Positions 1-10,699 of a stretch of 64,000 nucleotides of DNA are shown here, piece by piece (position 1 is the stretch's first letter; each line of letters begins with the position of its first letter). This DNA is from Paragonimus westermani (Eukaryota; Platyhelminthes; Trematoda; Plagiorchiida; Troglotrematidae): NCBI GenBank assembly GCA_008508345.1, contig QNGE01000415.1:148820-212819 (forward strand). The letters run 5' to 3'. The position numbers were made by a program, and so were the translations under genes. Under the pieces are notes generated by a model. It was not told the DNA's origin. It worked only from the letters and a program-made list of their open reading frames with translations, and made no database searches.

Positions 1-1
1 T

Positions 2-220
2 TTGCCTAAATGGAAAGGTCCGTATTTGGTAATATCCAGACGAGGCCCAGTATACACGATCAAGAAGGACGGCGAGACGAAACGAGTGCACGCCAGTGAG
101 TTAGCAACGTGGCACGAGATGCCGGCGCGACGAACCAGAAGATCAATAATCCGGAAGGAAACACCGCGTCGATCGGAGAGGATTCGTCGACAAATGCGAA
201 GGAACCAAGGAGCCTCAGAA
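2..220 (+). pseudogene. Ty3/gypsy integrase C-terminal end (partial)
   Basis: This is the 3' end of a retrotransposon pol gene; the rest lies left of the window. The reading frame opens with KWKGPYLVI and continues through VYTIKK and RVHASEL. That is the GPY/F-type module at the C-terminus of Ty3/gypsy integrases, which helps the enzyme bind DNA and multimerise. It is followed by an Arg-rich tail (RRTRRSIIRKE, RRSERIRRQMRR). A purine-rich stretch GGGGGAGGAG at 221-230 then looks like a polypurine tract just before a TGTTGT LTR start. The frame is uninterrupted over about 73 codons, so this copy may be fairly young. The frame technically stays open to 262, but the codons after about 220 belong to the polypurine tract and LTR. 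The family assignment rests on the motif order. The clade (CsRn1-like elements are common in flukes) is not determined. Confidence 0.72.
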
Positions 221-230
221 GGGGGAGGAG
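221..230 (+). other. Polypurine tract of LTR retrotransposon
   Basis: GGGGGAGGAG sits immediately before TGTTGTATAAC. A purine run adjoining an LTR that starts with TG is the usual primer site for plus-strand synthesis in LTR retrotransposons. Its position just after the integrase tail fits. Confidence 0.55.
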
Positions 231-876
231 TGTTGTATAACAGGCAGTTTCGTTGTGAGTAGTATACTATTCACAAGTAGTGTATTACCCACAGGCGGCA
301 TTCAGGAACAAAAGGACAAGCCCCGAACACGATGTGTGAGAACTTTCACCTAGGTGAATGACAACGTACTGTCACCCAATGTGTGTGGGTGCATGTCCGT
401 CGTGCAAATGAGTGCACACGTTTGTGGTTTAGTTTTTGACATGACCTATGCGGAAGTTTGCGCACTAAACCAACTTGTTGGCCAAGCGTCTTTTGCGGAC
501 ACAACGGTTACCTGAATTCTCCACAGATGACACGATAGCCGGCTATGCTGCCTTTCGCCAATCGAACCGCCACAACATGCGCTATCTGAATTGCCATTCC
601 AGGGCACGACAGCCACCGTTTTCCCACGGCTCAGCTTTCTCCGCGTCCGTTGTCTGGCCCAGTGGGGACGTTTTTGTTATGTGCCAGCCGCGTTGGTGAG
701 CTTGTGTTGGTCCATGTAGCGTTGTCGACGTACGCAGCACGTTTTCGACGTTTCTTTCATCCATCCTTCGAACGCGAGCCTCCCCCTCCGGACGCAATGT
801 ATAACGATGTGTATATCACCTCGCCGCGACACTAGTTATTTGATAAAGTTGCCATAGGAAGGAGGGCCTGATAACA
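231..876 (+). mobile_element. Probable 3' LTR of the gypsy element
   Basis: The segment begins TGTTGTATAAC right after the polypurine tract, and a candidate end ATAACA lies at 871-876. That gives about 646 bases bounded by TG...CA with an imperfect short terminal inverted repeat (TGTTGT against TGTTAT). The inner sequence has no convincing gene: the frames at 475-699, 582-797 and 650-835 overlap on both strands and match nothing. The 3' boundary is a guess, because the partner LTR and the target-site duplication lie outside the window. Confidence 0.42.
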
Positions 877-899
877 TTGTCTGTTAAAACAAACCCCAG

Positions 900-2509
900 T
901 GAAACCGAAGCGTGTTATCAATGCTCATGTTCAACCTATTATGATCGAAATGGTTCCTAGTGTTCACTCACACAGAATCCCACTTTTGCCCTCTAATCAC
1001 GTTGCTAGCGCATCAATGGTCAAGTTATTTTACTGGTCTCCGCTGGATGGTTACGAAGCTACCCTTGGTAAACCATTCCCGAAGTCGTTAGTTAGAGGGC
1101 ATAAACTCACTGTTTTTTTGTGTTCTATATGTTTAATATCTAAACTGTGACATTAGTCGCTCTACTGTGGTCCGTGAATCCGTTTACATTTCTTAGTCCA
1201 ATGTCTTGAGCTGTCTGTTCGAATGCCCTCGATATTGTTTGATCTCTAACAAACACGCCATCTGCTCAACTTAATTTTAGTGGTCATTTACGCCGTTTCG
1301 TATCTTAAAATAAACGTCGACGCTCATTTTGTCCATCGTTCATCATGCTGTTTTATTTGTCCCAGTTGCTCTTGACGTTAGGTGTACACAGTAGCCAGTA
1401 TCCTCCGGTGTTTGCTCACCCCTCGTGTACGCTGGTCCCACCAAACGTCGTCGTACCGAGTAAGCCTCCGAGTGCATTCTCAACGTCGGCTCCTAATGTT
1501 AACGTCCAGAGGGTAACATCATGGAGATACCGTAGGGGTGCCGAGGTGGGTCCAACTGACGACGTAACCGAGTCACTTGGCGATCTGTCCACCTGTGACC
1601 CTGCAGATTTGGATCGCTATCTTCAAATCCCATCGACTTTGTTGGATTCTGATGATGGGAATAACTGGCGTATGTCACAACTTGGCTGTTGTTTTTTCGT
1701 AATCGTTTGTTTTATGACACTGTGAATTGATCTTGAAGTGTTTCTTCCTCAGGTTTCACTTTGTTTCGTGTGGAAGGCGAGTACTTTTTTTAATGAACGA
1801 ACCACTATCACGTGCCGAATTTATTGATTTCCATACTTAATCTGTTTTCCTCATTGGGGAAAGTGTCTACTAAGCATCATACCAACCTTCCAATTTTTGT
1901 ACGGCTATACTCCGATTGTTTTTGGTTTTCATTATTCAAAGTGAGCTCCTACACGAGACTTTTGTTGATACCGGGCATATTCTTATTTGGTAGTCTGAGT
2001 GGGTTATTTACATTCACACTACGGCTTATCAGGTAACGATGTGACTTCCATTTCCTCATATTTCAGCTGGCAGACGTGATAGCTGCACTATGACGGCTGA
2101 AGTGCTTTCTGCCTTGGCCGCAACCTCATATGGCCACTCAGCTCCTATGGTCAAATGTTCACAGCCGGATGCATCCTGTTCACAGTTCTCGGGCTACCTC
2201 AAGGTGCGTCTTATCGTCGCTTTTCTGTCTATCTGTGTTCATTAATCATTTCAGACAACAAACGATCCTGCAATGTGTTCTGTCCCCGTCCCTAATTTGG
2301 CCGACAACGGGAAATCGTCCACATCACAGGAGCAACTATCGTGTGCGTTTGACACTGTTACCCATCAAAATGTTTACGCTTCGGATTTCCAGCATGTGGC
2401 CGACAAACTGGGGATTTCTATGAGCCCAAACGACTACCAGTTACTAACTAATCCACAGTTAACCAACTATGTTACTGACGAGAACACGGAAGCACAACTA
2501 CTTCAATGA
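900..2509 (+). CDS. Last four coding exons of a host gene, possible SoxF-type transcription factor C-terminus
   Basis: Four exons can be joined: 900-1067, 1382-1669, 2067-2203 and 2255-2509 (stop TGA at 2507). Donors are GTAAAC, GTATGT and GTGCGT; acceptors end CCCCAG, GTTAG, TTTCAG and TTTCAG. Codon phases agree at every junction (1, 1, 0), which is strong evidence for a real gene. The joined frame is about 282 codons, incomplete at the 5' side. The product is rich in Ser, Pro and Thr with no membrane segment, as in transactivation regions. Exon 1382-1669 encodes DPADLDRYL at 1597-1623, preceded by an acidic stretch. Vertebrate SOX7/17/18 carry DxxEFDQYL in their C-terminal activation domain, where it contacts beta-catenin. 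The match is conservative (E to D, F to L, Q to R). No HMG box is visible; it would lie upstream, beyond the LTR element. The gene structure is well supported; the SoxF identity is an inference. Confidence 0.62.
1068..1381 (+). other. Intron (314 bases, phase 1)
   Basis: Donor CTTG/GTAAAC follows the exon ending at 1067. The acceptor TTGACGTTAG ends at 1381 behind a T-rich tract. An alternative acceptor CCCAG at 1365 would break the frame, because the donor leaves one base over. That is why 1381 is preferred. Confidence 0.5.
1670..2066 (+). other. Intron (397 bases, phase 1)
   Basis: Donor GTATGT at 1670 and acceptor TTTCAG ending at 2066. One base before and two bases after the intron rebuild a Pro codon, and the frame continues without a stop. 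Confidence 0.65.
2204..2254 (+). other. Very short intron (51 bases, phase 0)
   Basis: GTGCGTC at the 5' side and ATCATTTCAG at the 3' side. Reading through it meets a TAA stop, whereas removal joins two open frames cleanly. Small introns of this size are common in some flatworm genes. Confidence 0.65.
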
Positions 2510-4490
2510 ACACTAAGTGCTCGGGTAGCTCAGACTTGTTTTTAGTTGGGGCTGGTAGTTGGCGTCCGTTTCGGATTATCCTCTGTTGGGTCTTGTCCAC
2601 ATGGCTTATTGTCAACTGTATTCTCAGAAACCGATTTTATACTATGGTTAGAACCCTACTGCTCCACCCAGTGATCTCCATATTACCTTTTTGTTCGTCA
2701 TGCATATGGTCTTTTGGCCGTTCACTTTTTCAATCCTAAATTCTTCTAGCCTCTCCGACAACTCGCTCTGTCAGCAATATCTCTTTCATCTTTTGCCAGT
2801 GTTCAACGTTTCCTCGTGTCTCGCCACTCTTTAAGATTCTCCTTGTTTGAATTTACGCATTTTATCTTTGGGCCCTCCCTTCGCTCTCTCTATAACTAAC
2901 CTCTTTGTTCCTCGGTGACTGAGTGTGCTCTTTTCGGGCGCGTCCATTTATTGGTTTACTCACCCAAACCGGCTTGAACTCATATCACTCTGCGGTGATC
3001 TAGTTGGTGTGACTTACACATGCTTCTTTTTCAACCTGTTTGCCGGAAATTTCGTCCGTTTGTGTACGCTCACTCAGCATATTGTCGTTTCATTTTAACC
3101 TTTCTGTGTGTACATAGCCTAGTCTACCGTTAGTCTATTTTTTCAACCTCTGAATAATGTTGTTTTTTCATAAAGAGCGTCAATCACTTTTACTACTTGG
3201 GGGCGAGCGTTAGTAAGGACACTGTCCTAGTTGTTTTCCTCCTTTGAACAAGCGTATTCGTTTCTAACTCCATGTGTGCAGTGATCGGACACTGGCGCGA
3301 TTCCATCTCTAAAGCGAGTGTTAATAACAGGACGTCGGGAAGCGTTTTAGACTGGGGTCCTGAAGTATGTGATGTTTGGTAACCGTTCCATACTAGTGCT
3401 CTTCAAATCCCGATGCGACATATTCCAGTAACGGCTTCAGGAGTTCGCATCCAAACAATGCGGTGTCTTCCATCTCACAGAGAGAACCATATACAAAACG
3501 TACAAGCAGATTTCTAACCTGGTCACAGTCCTATCGGTCATATCCTTACCATGCATCGGTGTTCCTTCTCTCAACCAACACAAACAACTTTTTAACCCGG
3601 TTGCCCTACACGCCTTTTTGAAAATGTCCACACCGCAGTGGAGTCTCCTTTAAGTATAACAATTTGAGTTGGTGTTTATCCACTATGGGCATAGGGTACG
3701 CATTATTGGGCAGCCATCTCATGCGTCCTTCAATTCAGGTGTTGGATAGGTGTTCTATCCCTCTTCAACTGTGTGATTGTTGATATTCTGAAAGGAGCAC
3801 TCGGAGGTTCTGGAACCTTGGAGTGGAGTTTCGGCCGGTGGTAATCCAACTGGCATTGGGTGCATGGACGACACTCTCCCATTAATTTCTTCTGCAGACA
3901 GCGTGCAAATCTTGCTGAACTGGCCGAATGTTCTGCACATTCAAAGTGTAGTGGTGTTAGAACACCGGGTGTCCCCAGTCCTTTGTTAGTCGTTCCTGGC
4001 AGACTGCTCTAGATTATCTGGGCACTATTCTCTCATTAGTTTGCATTATTGATGACGAAGTTATCCGTGAGGATTGCGAAAGTACGGAGAATATTTGTTA
4101 GTTTCCGTTACCTGTGGTGTCGTAATGCTGTACGCTTTTTGATCACAGTTTGGGCTCACAATTCGTGTGTATGCTCAGCTTTGCTCCATAGGTCAGACGT
4201 GGTCTATTTTTCCGGTATATGTATATTTATACGATTTGTGGATATTCTTATGTTGACGGAGCGTCTGCCAGTTTGGCCACAGATCGTTAGAAGAAACCAC
4301 AAGGCGGCCAGGCGGTGACGTGACCACAGGCTGCGAAAGCCTTGACCGCCCCGCCGAATAAAGTTGATAGGTGTCGTCTACCCTGTTATGGAGTTCGCGA
4401 CCTTTCATACTGCTGTTTGAAAACACTGAGATATGGCTGTGTCGCAGCTGACTGGCGATTAGGCGTCAGCATTTACTTGTCAGCAGTGAA
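2510..4490. other. 3' flank of the host gene, no further gene seen
   Basis: This T-rich sequence follows the stop codon at 2509 and probably includes the 3' UTR. I could not fix the cleavage site; the nearest AATAAA I noted is near 4355, too far away to be certain. Open frames here (2506-2739, 3437-3631 -, 3755-3940 -, 4049-4318) are short, overlap one another and resemble nothing. Confidence 0.4.
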
Positions 4491-4499
4491 CTGCAAGTT

Positions 4500-5157
4500 A
4501 CACAGCTTCTATATTCTCACTTTTTTTGGGGGGTGCAGCTGTGGAGCAATTTTGTGCTTCTGGTGTGGCAAGGACTGTTCGGGCGCACGGAGTTGGCGTC
4601 AGTTTATCACGAAAAGTTCAACGCTGGGCGCCAGCATCTGCCGGAATCGTTGGACTCATTCCCTCGTGTTCTGCGGGAAATGGTATTGAAAGTATTTCCA
4701 CGGTTGCCCCATGGGAAAGGAAATTGTCAGGTTTGTGACCGTTTTTGTTTGGAAAATTTTTGCGCAAACCGGCGTCGTCGCTGCTAGAGGCGGTTGAAGA
4801 GGCTCGGACATTCAAGGCTTTTTCAGTTACAGACCCGATTTGTTTTGCTGCCCGTTATTCTTCCCAGCCAATTCCTCTGGCGACCAAGTGTATCTACTGT
4901 AAGAGGTTTGGCCGTCACGCACAGAAGTGTGGGCACAATCTGCCACTGGGAATTGTAAAAGGTCTGGATTGGACAAGCGCATCTATACGAAGTCAACCAG
5001 TGATTCGCAGAAAGCTAGGGCCAATCAGTGTCGACAACGCGAAGAGTGGTATGTCAACGCAGGGACCAAACAGGATGGCAGTCTGCTCCAGCGTCGAATT
5101 TTGTTATAACGAGCACCAGAGTAAAACAAGTTGTTTAGTTGCGTCACGCGTTTAAAA
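4500..5157 (+). pseudogene. Ty3/gypsy gag remnant with CCHC zinc knuckle
   Basis: Two frames carry one gag protein split by a frameshift near 4720-4745. The first (about 4533-4720) includes ELASVYHEKF, an ESLDSF block and LKVFPRLP, the usual capsid pattern of gypsy Gag. The second (4745-5155) runs into a zinc knuckle CIYCKRFGRHAQKC at 4889-4930. The spacing is C-x2-C-x5-H-x3-C, so the His is one place later than in the standard C-x2-C-x4-H-x4-C box. Gag packages the element RNA. The frameshift, and stops further downstream, show that this copy is dead. It belongs with the protease and RT remnants at 6200-7660, separated from them by an inserted LINE fragment. Confidence 0.7.
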
Positions 5158-5159
5158 GA

Positions 5160-5949
5160 ACGAGCTACAAGCGGAGTCGAACCGACCAATGGGAAAGCTA
5201 AAGCGTCAGCATTAATCGTAATTCTTCATTTTACTGATGCGGTGAGACTGGACCTTGACGTGGTGTGACGGCTTGCGCATCTCGATGACCTTTTGGGCTA
5301 AACTGGACAGAGTTACTCATACCAGGCAGGTCAACAGGTAGAGGTCTGACAAACCACAGTCTCCTGGTCCTCCAGGTTGGGGGTTGGAAGATGGTTGGCA
5401 TCACTTTCTGATAAACGTACGATTTCTGGTACACCGCCAACCACCCGCTGCCTTGCGATACAGGCTATTGAGCCAAAGGCTTTGGTTGATAACCCTAATC
5501 GTTCTCCCGTCTAGGTCTGGGCGTCCTGGCAGTATCTCAGCCCACACGCAACCATGAATCCTCACAACATAAACGATTCCATACTGCATCGGCCGGCTGG
5601 CAGTATAAACCGGGTCGCCCTATCTGCTACATACAGCAGGGTAGATAGGTGGAAACATGCTACTGCTGACCCCTCCCCCACTGTCCTATCAACTTTAGCT
5701 CTCAGGCCCCTCCCGATTCCCAATTCTGACAACTTCTCTGCAGGTCCCACAACAGATATAGTTAATCATAGTAACACTGTGACGATAAGTCCCACCTCTC
5801 GCCACTCAGTCCCAGACCTCCCTCGTCCTGTGCTTCGACCTAGAACTCAAATTAATATGGGTGCCTTCAACGTTCGTACTCTAAAACAAATAGGTCAACA
5901 GGCTGCTCTCGCACGAACGTGTGAACCGCTGATGTATTGCTGTCTATGA
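5160..5949 (+). pseudogene. 5' part of an RTE-like LINE: leader plus start of APE-type endonuclease
   Basis: The stretch at about 5220-5560 is more GC-rich than its surroundings and looks like an element leader. From 5554 a frame runs to 5949. Near its end it reads INMGAFNVRTLKQIGQQA and then ALART. The NVRTL start with G and ALA spaced after it is the N-terminal beta strand of the apurinic-endonuclease-like domain of RTE/CR1-type LINEs. The frame stops about 20 codons later and no RT domain follows, so only the 5' end of the element remains. It lies between gag and protease of the gypsy element and is therefore a nested insertion. The clade is uncertain. Confidence 0.58.
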
Positions 5950-6195
5950 TGATTAAGATGACTGATGCGTCTTGTCTATAAAATAACCAATAGAAACTCA
6001 ATGGACTGAGATTTGCCTTGTGCCACGAAGACTGACTTCTGCTTTCGTTCCGGAAGGTAGCGATTTTCAACAGGAGTGAACCGAGTTCCACGAGTTAGGT
6101 CATCTTTGCTGTACATATCTACGCTTTCTCTCATCTGTTCCGCCAATGCTGATGTAGATTAACCATCAGCCGTGAACGGTGGACTAGACAATGAA
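5950..6195. other. Unassigned sequence between LINE fragment and gypsy protease
   Basis: No long frame is open on the + strand. The 74-codon frame on the - strand (5867-6091) only mirrors the endonuclease start. This could be further decayed LINE sequence or part of the gypsy element. Confidence 0.3.
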
Positions 6196-6574
6196 GCTAT
6201 TTGCCCTTTGATTTATAGTGGAGTCTCATTCTGTTTTAAACTCGGTCGTGACAGTCCAACTAAAATGCAAGATAGTCCAGTCTGAATACCGCCATCAAAT
6301 GTTAGCGGCCAACGGCACCACCCTACAGACGGACTCGCAATTTGTGGCCATAGGGCAGCTGGCTAATTTAGTGACTCGGTATCAGTTTGCTGTAAGCAGC
6401 CAGCTGCTATGGAGCGCGATCCTAGGGATGGATTTTCTACGACGATACTGCGACAATACGGTGGAGAGGATCCTGGGCGAACTGGACTCGTACAACACGG
6501 AGTTGATACAAGTGACCACCACCCTCTTCGGCAAACCACCAGAAGAATTCCTTTCCTCTACCAGTCACAGTTGA
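6196..6574 (+). pseudogene. Ty3/gypsy aspartic protease remnant
   Basis: The frame at 6218-6574 includes LAANGTTLQT and then ILGMDFLRRY (ILGMDFL at 6419-6439). That is the C-terminal signature of retroelement aspartic proteases, I-L-G-x-D-F/W-L. The N-terminal active-site turn is visible just upstream in another frame as LIYSGVS, where families have L-x-D-[ST]-G. The catalytic Asp is therefore Tyr here, and a frameshift separates it from the rest. The protease would cleave the Gag-Pol polyprotein; this copy cannot. Confidence 0.68.
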
Positions 6575-7060
6575 ATACCATGATTCAAGACGTGCTTAAA
6601 AAGAGGATCTTACTGTCATCGACGTTCCCCTAGGCGTCTCCCATCGTGCTGGTTAAAAACAAGGACGGAAGCTTACGGTTGTGTTGACTATAGACATCTG
6701 AATCCATAGTAGAAAGGGATTCACTTCCTCTGGCGCGCATTGATACCACATTTGACGCCTTACACGGCGCAAATTGGTTTCTCACTCTCGATCTAGCCTC
6801 GGGGGTACTAGCAGGTTGTCCCGTCAAAAGATGGTATTCGTCATTCCATCCGAGTTGTATGAGTTTGAAACGGTGCAGTTTGGCTTGGCCAACGCGCCTA
6901 GCGAATGTTTAATCTACCTTGAAGACGTTATTGTTCACGCCGCTACTGTAGAAGAGCATATTTCCAGACTGAAGCTAGCCTGAAGTTGAAGCCTACAAAA
7001 TGCGTATTCTCAAAGCAAGAGGTCTCATTCCTAGAACATCTAATCACACTATCAGGAGTA
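6575..7060 (+). pseudogene. Ty3/gypsy reverse transcriptase remnant
   Basis: Broken blocks appear in order. LLSSTFP and SPIVLVKNKDGSLRL come first, followed after a one-base shift by CVDYRHLNP (about 6680-6706). Then FGLANAPS, then CLIYLEDVIVHAATVEEH, with the catalytic box YLED at 6915-6926, and a thumb-like segment LKPTKCVFSKQEVSF. In active elements the box is YLDD and about 40 residues separate NAPS from it. Here those residues are missing and one catalytic Asp is Glu. Several stops and shifts confirm that it is dead. Confidence 0.78.
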
Positions 7061-7319
7061 AAAGCCCGTGGCACGAAGATAAAAGAAATCGTTGATTAGT
7101 CGACACTACGATCAGTAGGTGAAATACACAGTTCAATGGGACAGGTTTATTAATACCGGAAATTCGTCCCACATTTCGCAAAGATAGCACACACCCCCAC
7201 ATTGTCGAGTTACACAGAAAGACCAGAAATTTGTATGTTCCGCTTAGTGTCACGCAGCATTCGATACTCTTTGGGGTAAGCTCAGTTCCTTCCCATCCTC
7301 GCATTTCCAGATTTTTCGC

Positions 7320-7660
7320 CACCAGCCGGTCCCTTCATATTAGACACCGACGCCAATGACATAGTTATCGGTGCTGTCCTCTCTCAGAAGTCGGTAAATA
7401 ATGAAGTCGTCAACTCGACAAGCGAGAAAGGCGTTGTTGCACTACACGCCGTGGAATTTTAGCTTTAGTGTATTGTCTTAAGCACGCCCTTACTTACTCG
7501 GAAGGCCCTTTAAAGTTCGAACGGATCACCAAGCGTTACAACGGTTTCGGGGCTTCCGAGAACCGGTGGGTCAACTAGCACGTTGGCTAGAATATCTGCG
7601 AGACTACGGCTTTGAGTGCACCTATCATCCGAGCACAAGACGGTCGTGTTGGTGAGCCAA
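7320..7660 (+). pseudogene. Ty3/gypsy RNase H remnant
   Basis: From 7331 the frame gives FILDTDANDIVIGAVLSQ, the first RNase H strand with its catalytic Asp, and later VRTDHQALQ and EPVGQLARWLEYL then FECTYHPS (about 7515-7635). This is the standard RT-linked RNase H of Ty3/gypsy, which degrades the RNA strand of the hybrid. Stop codons and frame changes lie between the blocks. No integrase follows, so the element is truncated here. Confidence 0.75.
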
Positions 7661-7669
7661 AATTTGCGT

Positions 7670-10260
7670 GCCCACTGTCTTGCTTGTTAGAACAAGGAGT
7701 TGGGTGCTGTATAAGCCAGGGAGAGCAGTAGCTTAGACACTGTATTGACGGGTAACCATTTGGTCTTTGACTAGGTCTTCGAAGCCCCTCGATCTTGTCG
7801 CTAACCATGATCTTCTTGAATAGTTCGTCTACATCAACGGCTACTGCATCGGGACTCTTGCAGAAACGAAGTACCTACACTGTTATCTTCATTCACGAAT
7901 AGCTTATCTCTCAAGGATAGTCTGTCGCATGTAGCAGCACAGTCTAGCACGGCACGTAGATTACTCGGGTTTTGGGGTTCACTACTTCATCAAAGGGTGA
8001 GTGACATTGTTGCAAAAAATCTGGAACCTGTTGATTTTGGGCACCCGAATGACATAATCTCATTTCACTGGCTTGGTATACCTCCACAAGCAATCGCGAT
8101 CACGAATTAACCATCTCTTGTAGGTACTCTGGTCATTTTTCTGTAGCTAATCACTTTCTTGGTGCCTTCCTTTTGGGACACTACTAAGACAGAGAGATAA
8201 TTTAGTGTCCGTTTATCACCTACAGAAAGCGTTTAACTATGCTGTCGTTCCCTGCCGATTAATAATGCTTTGTGTGTCGGAAAGCGAGACACTGTACATC
8301 CTTTGAACCCACTCGGCTACAGATGTGTCGACTATTTGAAGACAAATAACAGCAAATAACTTACGCTAACCCGACCCAAGTCGTCCAATTACCAGTCTAC
8401 CTAACTGTGTCTTGGTTGCATGACTGCTGTTTGCTCCCTTATCTTTGATGCACCACCCAACAGATCTCGAACACATGAATGTCAAGAGGTTTGCTGATCC
8501 TTTTATTCGGCTTTTAGCCAAAATGGAAGTCCACTAAGTGTGACAATTTGCGGATCCCTTCTAGAATTTGATCCAATTTCGACCTCATCTGCTGCCTGAA
8601 GTCAGAATACGCACGCTTGACTGATACTTTCTCAACAAATTCAGGCAAGCGGATCTCTAGGAGGAGGGAGAACGAATTTACTATGAATTGGTGATTCATA
8701 GTGCCGACAGCAGTTAATTTACCGCAATTACTCAAACCATGCTAGCCTCTAGAGGGCGGACAACTAACCGTCTTCAGCTTCAAATAAATTAAGTTAGTTG
8801 GCAAGAATGGGAATGTCTGGTGAAAGTTCTCCTGCTGGGGTCATGGGTTAAAAGGCCGCTGTATTGCATATGCAGTTGTCTGATTTCGACCGATTAGTTG
8901 ACCAGAACGGCTGCGAGCTAATCTGGATTGAGAGGTTAGAAATTCTTGAAAGTAGAGGAATCTGGTTCGCGATCCCTAACAGTTATTTTTCGGCAAACTC
9001 AGTCCACTGAATCAACGGAAGTCTAGGCAAGCTGCGTAATGTCTTTTCTAAGGTGTTTAACGGATTCGGTTGTGCCGTGTAGTACATTTCAGTGGGCGTG
9101 ATATGACAGCTCTCTATCCAGAATTCTAACTGGAGCAGAGAATCCATACTGTTGCTAACTGCGTTAAATAGTTCAATGATGATTCAGACCAAAGACCTCA
9201 TTCGGTACCTTCCGAGCGGTTCTAAAACAGCGTGCCGATTGCTTGTTTGGCACCTCTCACAACGGCCGGGAAGGTTTAGTACTTCTTGGCCATCTTTTCT
9301 TGCTCTGTCGTCCAAGTAGAATTTGAAATGTCGTGTGATGTTTCATTATCCTACAGGGGTACCATCAAAATAAGTCAGTTGTGTGCATGGGGACAGTAAT
9401 CTCCTAGCAGATGGCTGTTAGACCGATGTTCCTGCGTCACTCGCAACAAATGTCCTCACATCTGATGGCATATGCATCTCCGCCCTCTCCATCGACCTTT
9501 GTCTGTCTGGCAATCTAACAAAACTACCCGTTCTTGAGGCATTATCGATCGATACATCGTTAACCCGAACAAACTCGTTTATTTCCTCTCTTATAATGCC
9601 ATTACTACTGGATGATTCTGATTTTCAGTAACCCTCGTTTGTTTCATTAGAGTTGTAGCGTTTCTAATTATAGCTTTGCCTTAGTCTGTTTCTCTTTTCA
9701 TCCAGCCAATCCAACGTGTGCCCGTATCTTACCCACAATAGATTCGTTACCGATGAGGTAACCAGAGTGAATATCGAAGGCGTTTGCTGTTTTATCACTC
9801 GCGGCTGTTGAGACGATAGATTTCTTGGTGGTAGACTTGGATGTAGCGTTATTCTGGTTCCTCAAAATACCGACATGATTGCAACGTATTAGCTTCTAGG
9901 AGATGGGCGACCAGATTGAACACTCTCCAGTTCAACTTACGCAGTCACTACTGAACGACCTCAGTGCACAAACACAACTGACCGCAAGTTGTTCTCGAGG
10001 TCCGAAGGAATCCGAAACCGAATACTGTAAGTTCTCATGACTAACAATGGGTGAACCACGTGTAACCAACGATACTGAATATCAGGACCCACTTAAGCCG
10101 CCGAAAATGTGATACCACTTATACAAACGTCGTGACTAATTGTCGCAAATGCGTCTTAATCTGCAGAGTAAAATACAACAATCAGCCCAAAAGACATTAG
10201 TGTCCAAATACGCAAACGGTGGACTCAAGCAAGGGCAGCCGATAGGCAAATACGGATCCA
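7670..10260. other. No gene recognised
   Basis: This stretch has frequent stops in all frames. The only open frames of note are on the - strand (7587-7808 and 8514-8735), and both are short. The first overlaps the RNase H remnant and the second has no recognisable motif. It may include decayed 3' parts of the gypsy element. Confidence 0.4.
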
Positions 10261-10264
10261 CGAA

Positions 10265-10678
10265 ATGCAATCGAATCAGCTTATTATTAACTTACTGAAC
10301 TTGGGGCAGACTGATTGGTTAATAACACTCCAGTGTTGCTCGATAGGAAGGTCGTGTCCACAGGGTTCGGGGATGGAGCGAGTAACAGACAGTCACGGGC
10401 GTGTGCACATGCAAATGAAGAAAACACAAACCGGGATAGGCGAAGCAGAGAACTGGGTAGCGGATGCGAACCCGAAGGGAGCGGAGCAGAATAAATCAAA
10501 GGGAAATTTGACATCCGTGAACTTCCTAAGTTCCTACTCGTCTTACGGCTTCACAACAGCGTGGACGATAGCAACGCCACGTATGCCAGCAGTCTGTGTA
10601 CACCTTGAGATTGTAAATTCCCTTAGCACGTTTACTGAGGTCGAAAATAATACTAGACTTGACCAAGCAAACTCTTAG
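10265..10678 (+). other. Unrecognised 137-codon open frame
   Basis: The frame is open but the product has no domain I recognise. Base composition changes inside it: about 10330-10500 is GC-rich and Lys/Gly/Glu-rich, while the flanks are AT-richer. An overlapping - strand frame (10287-10514) shares the same GC-rich core. I think this is chance openness or a decayed repeat, not a gene. Confidence 0.15.
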
Positions 10679-10699
10679 TTTGCGGTCGAGTAAAGAAGT

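Noticed and set aside
475..835. Protein-coding frames upstream of the host gene
   Set aside because: Three frames overlap on both strands inside a probable LTR, with no motif.
10265..10678. A 137-codon gene
   Set aside because: Composition shifts inside the frame, the opposite strand is also open, and no domain or splice site supports it.
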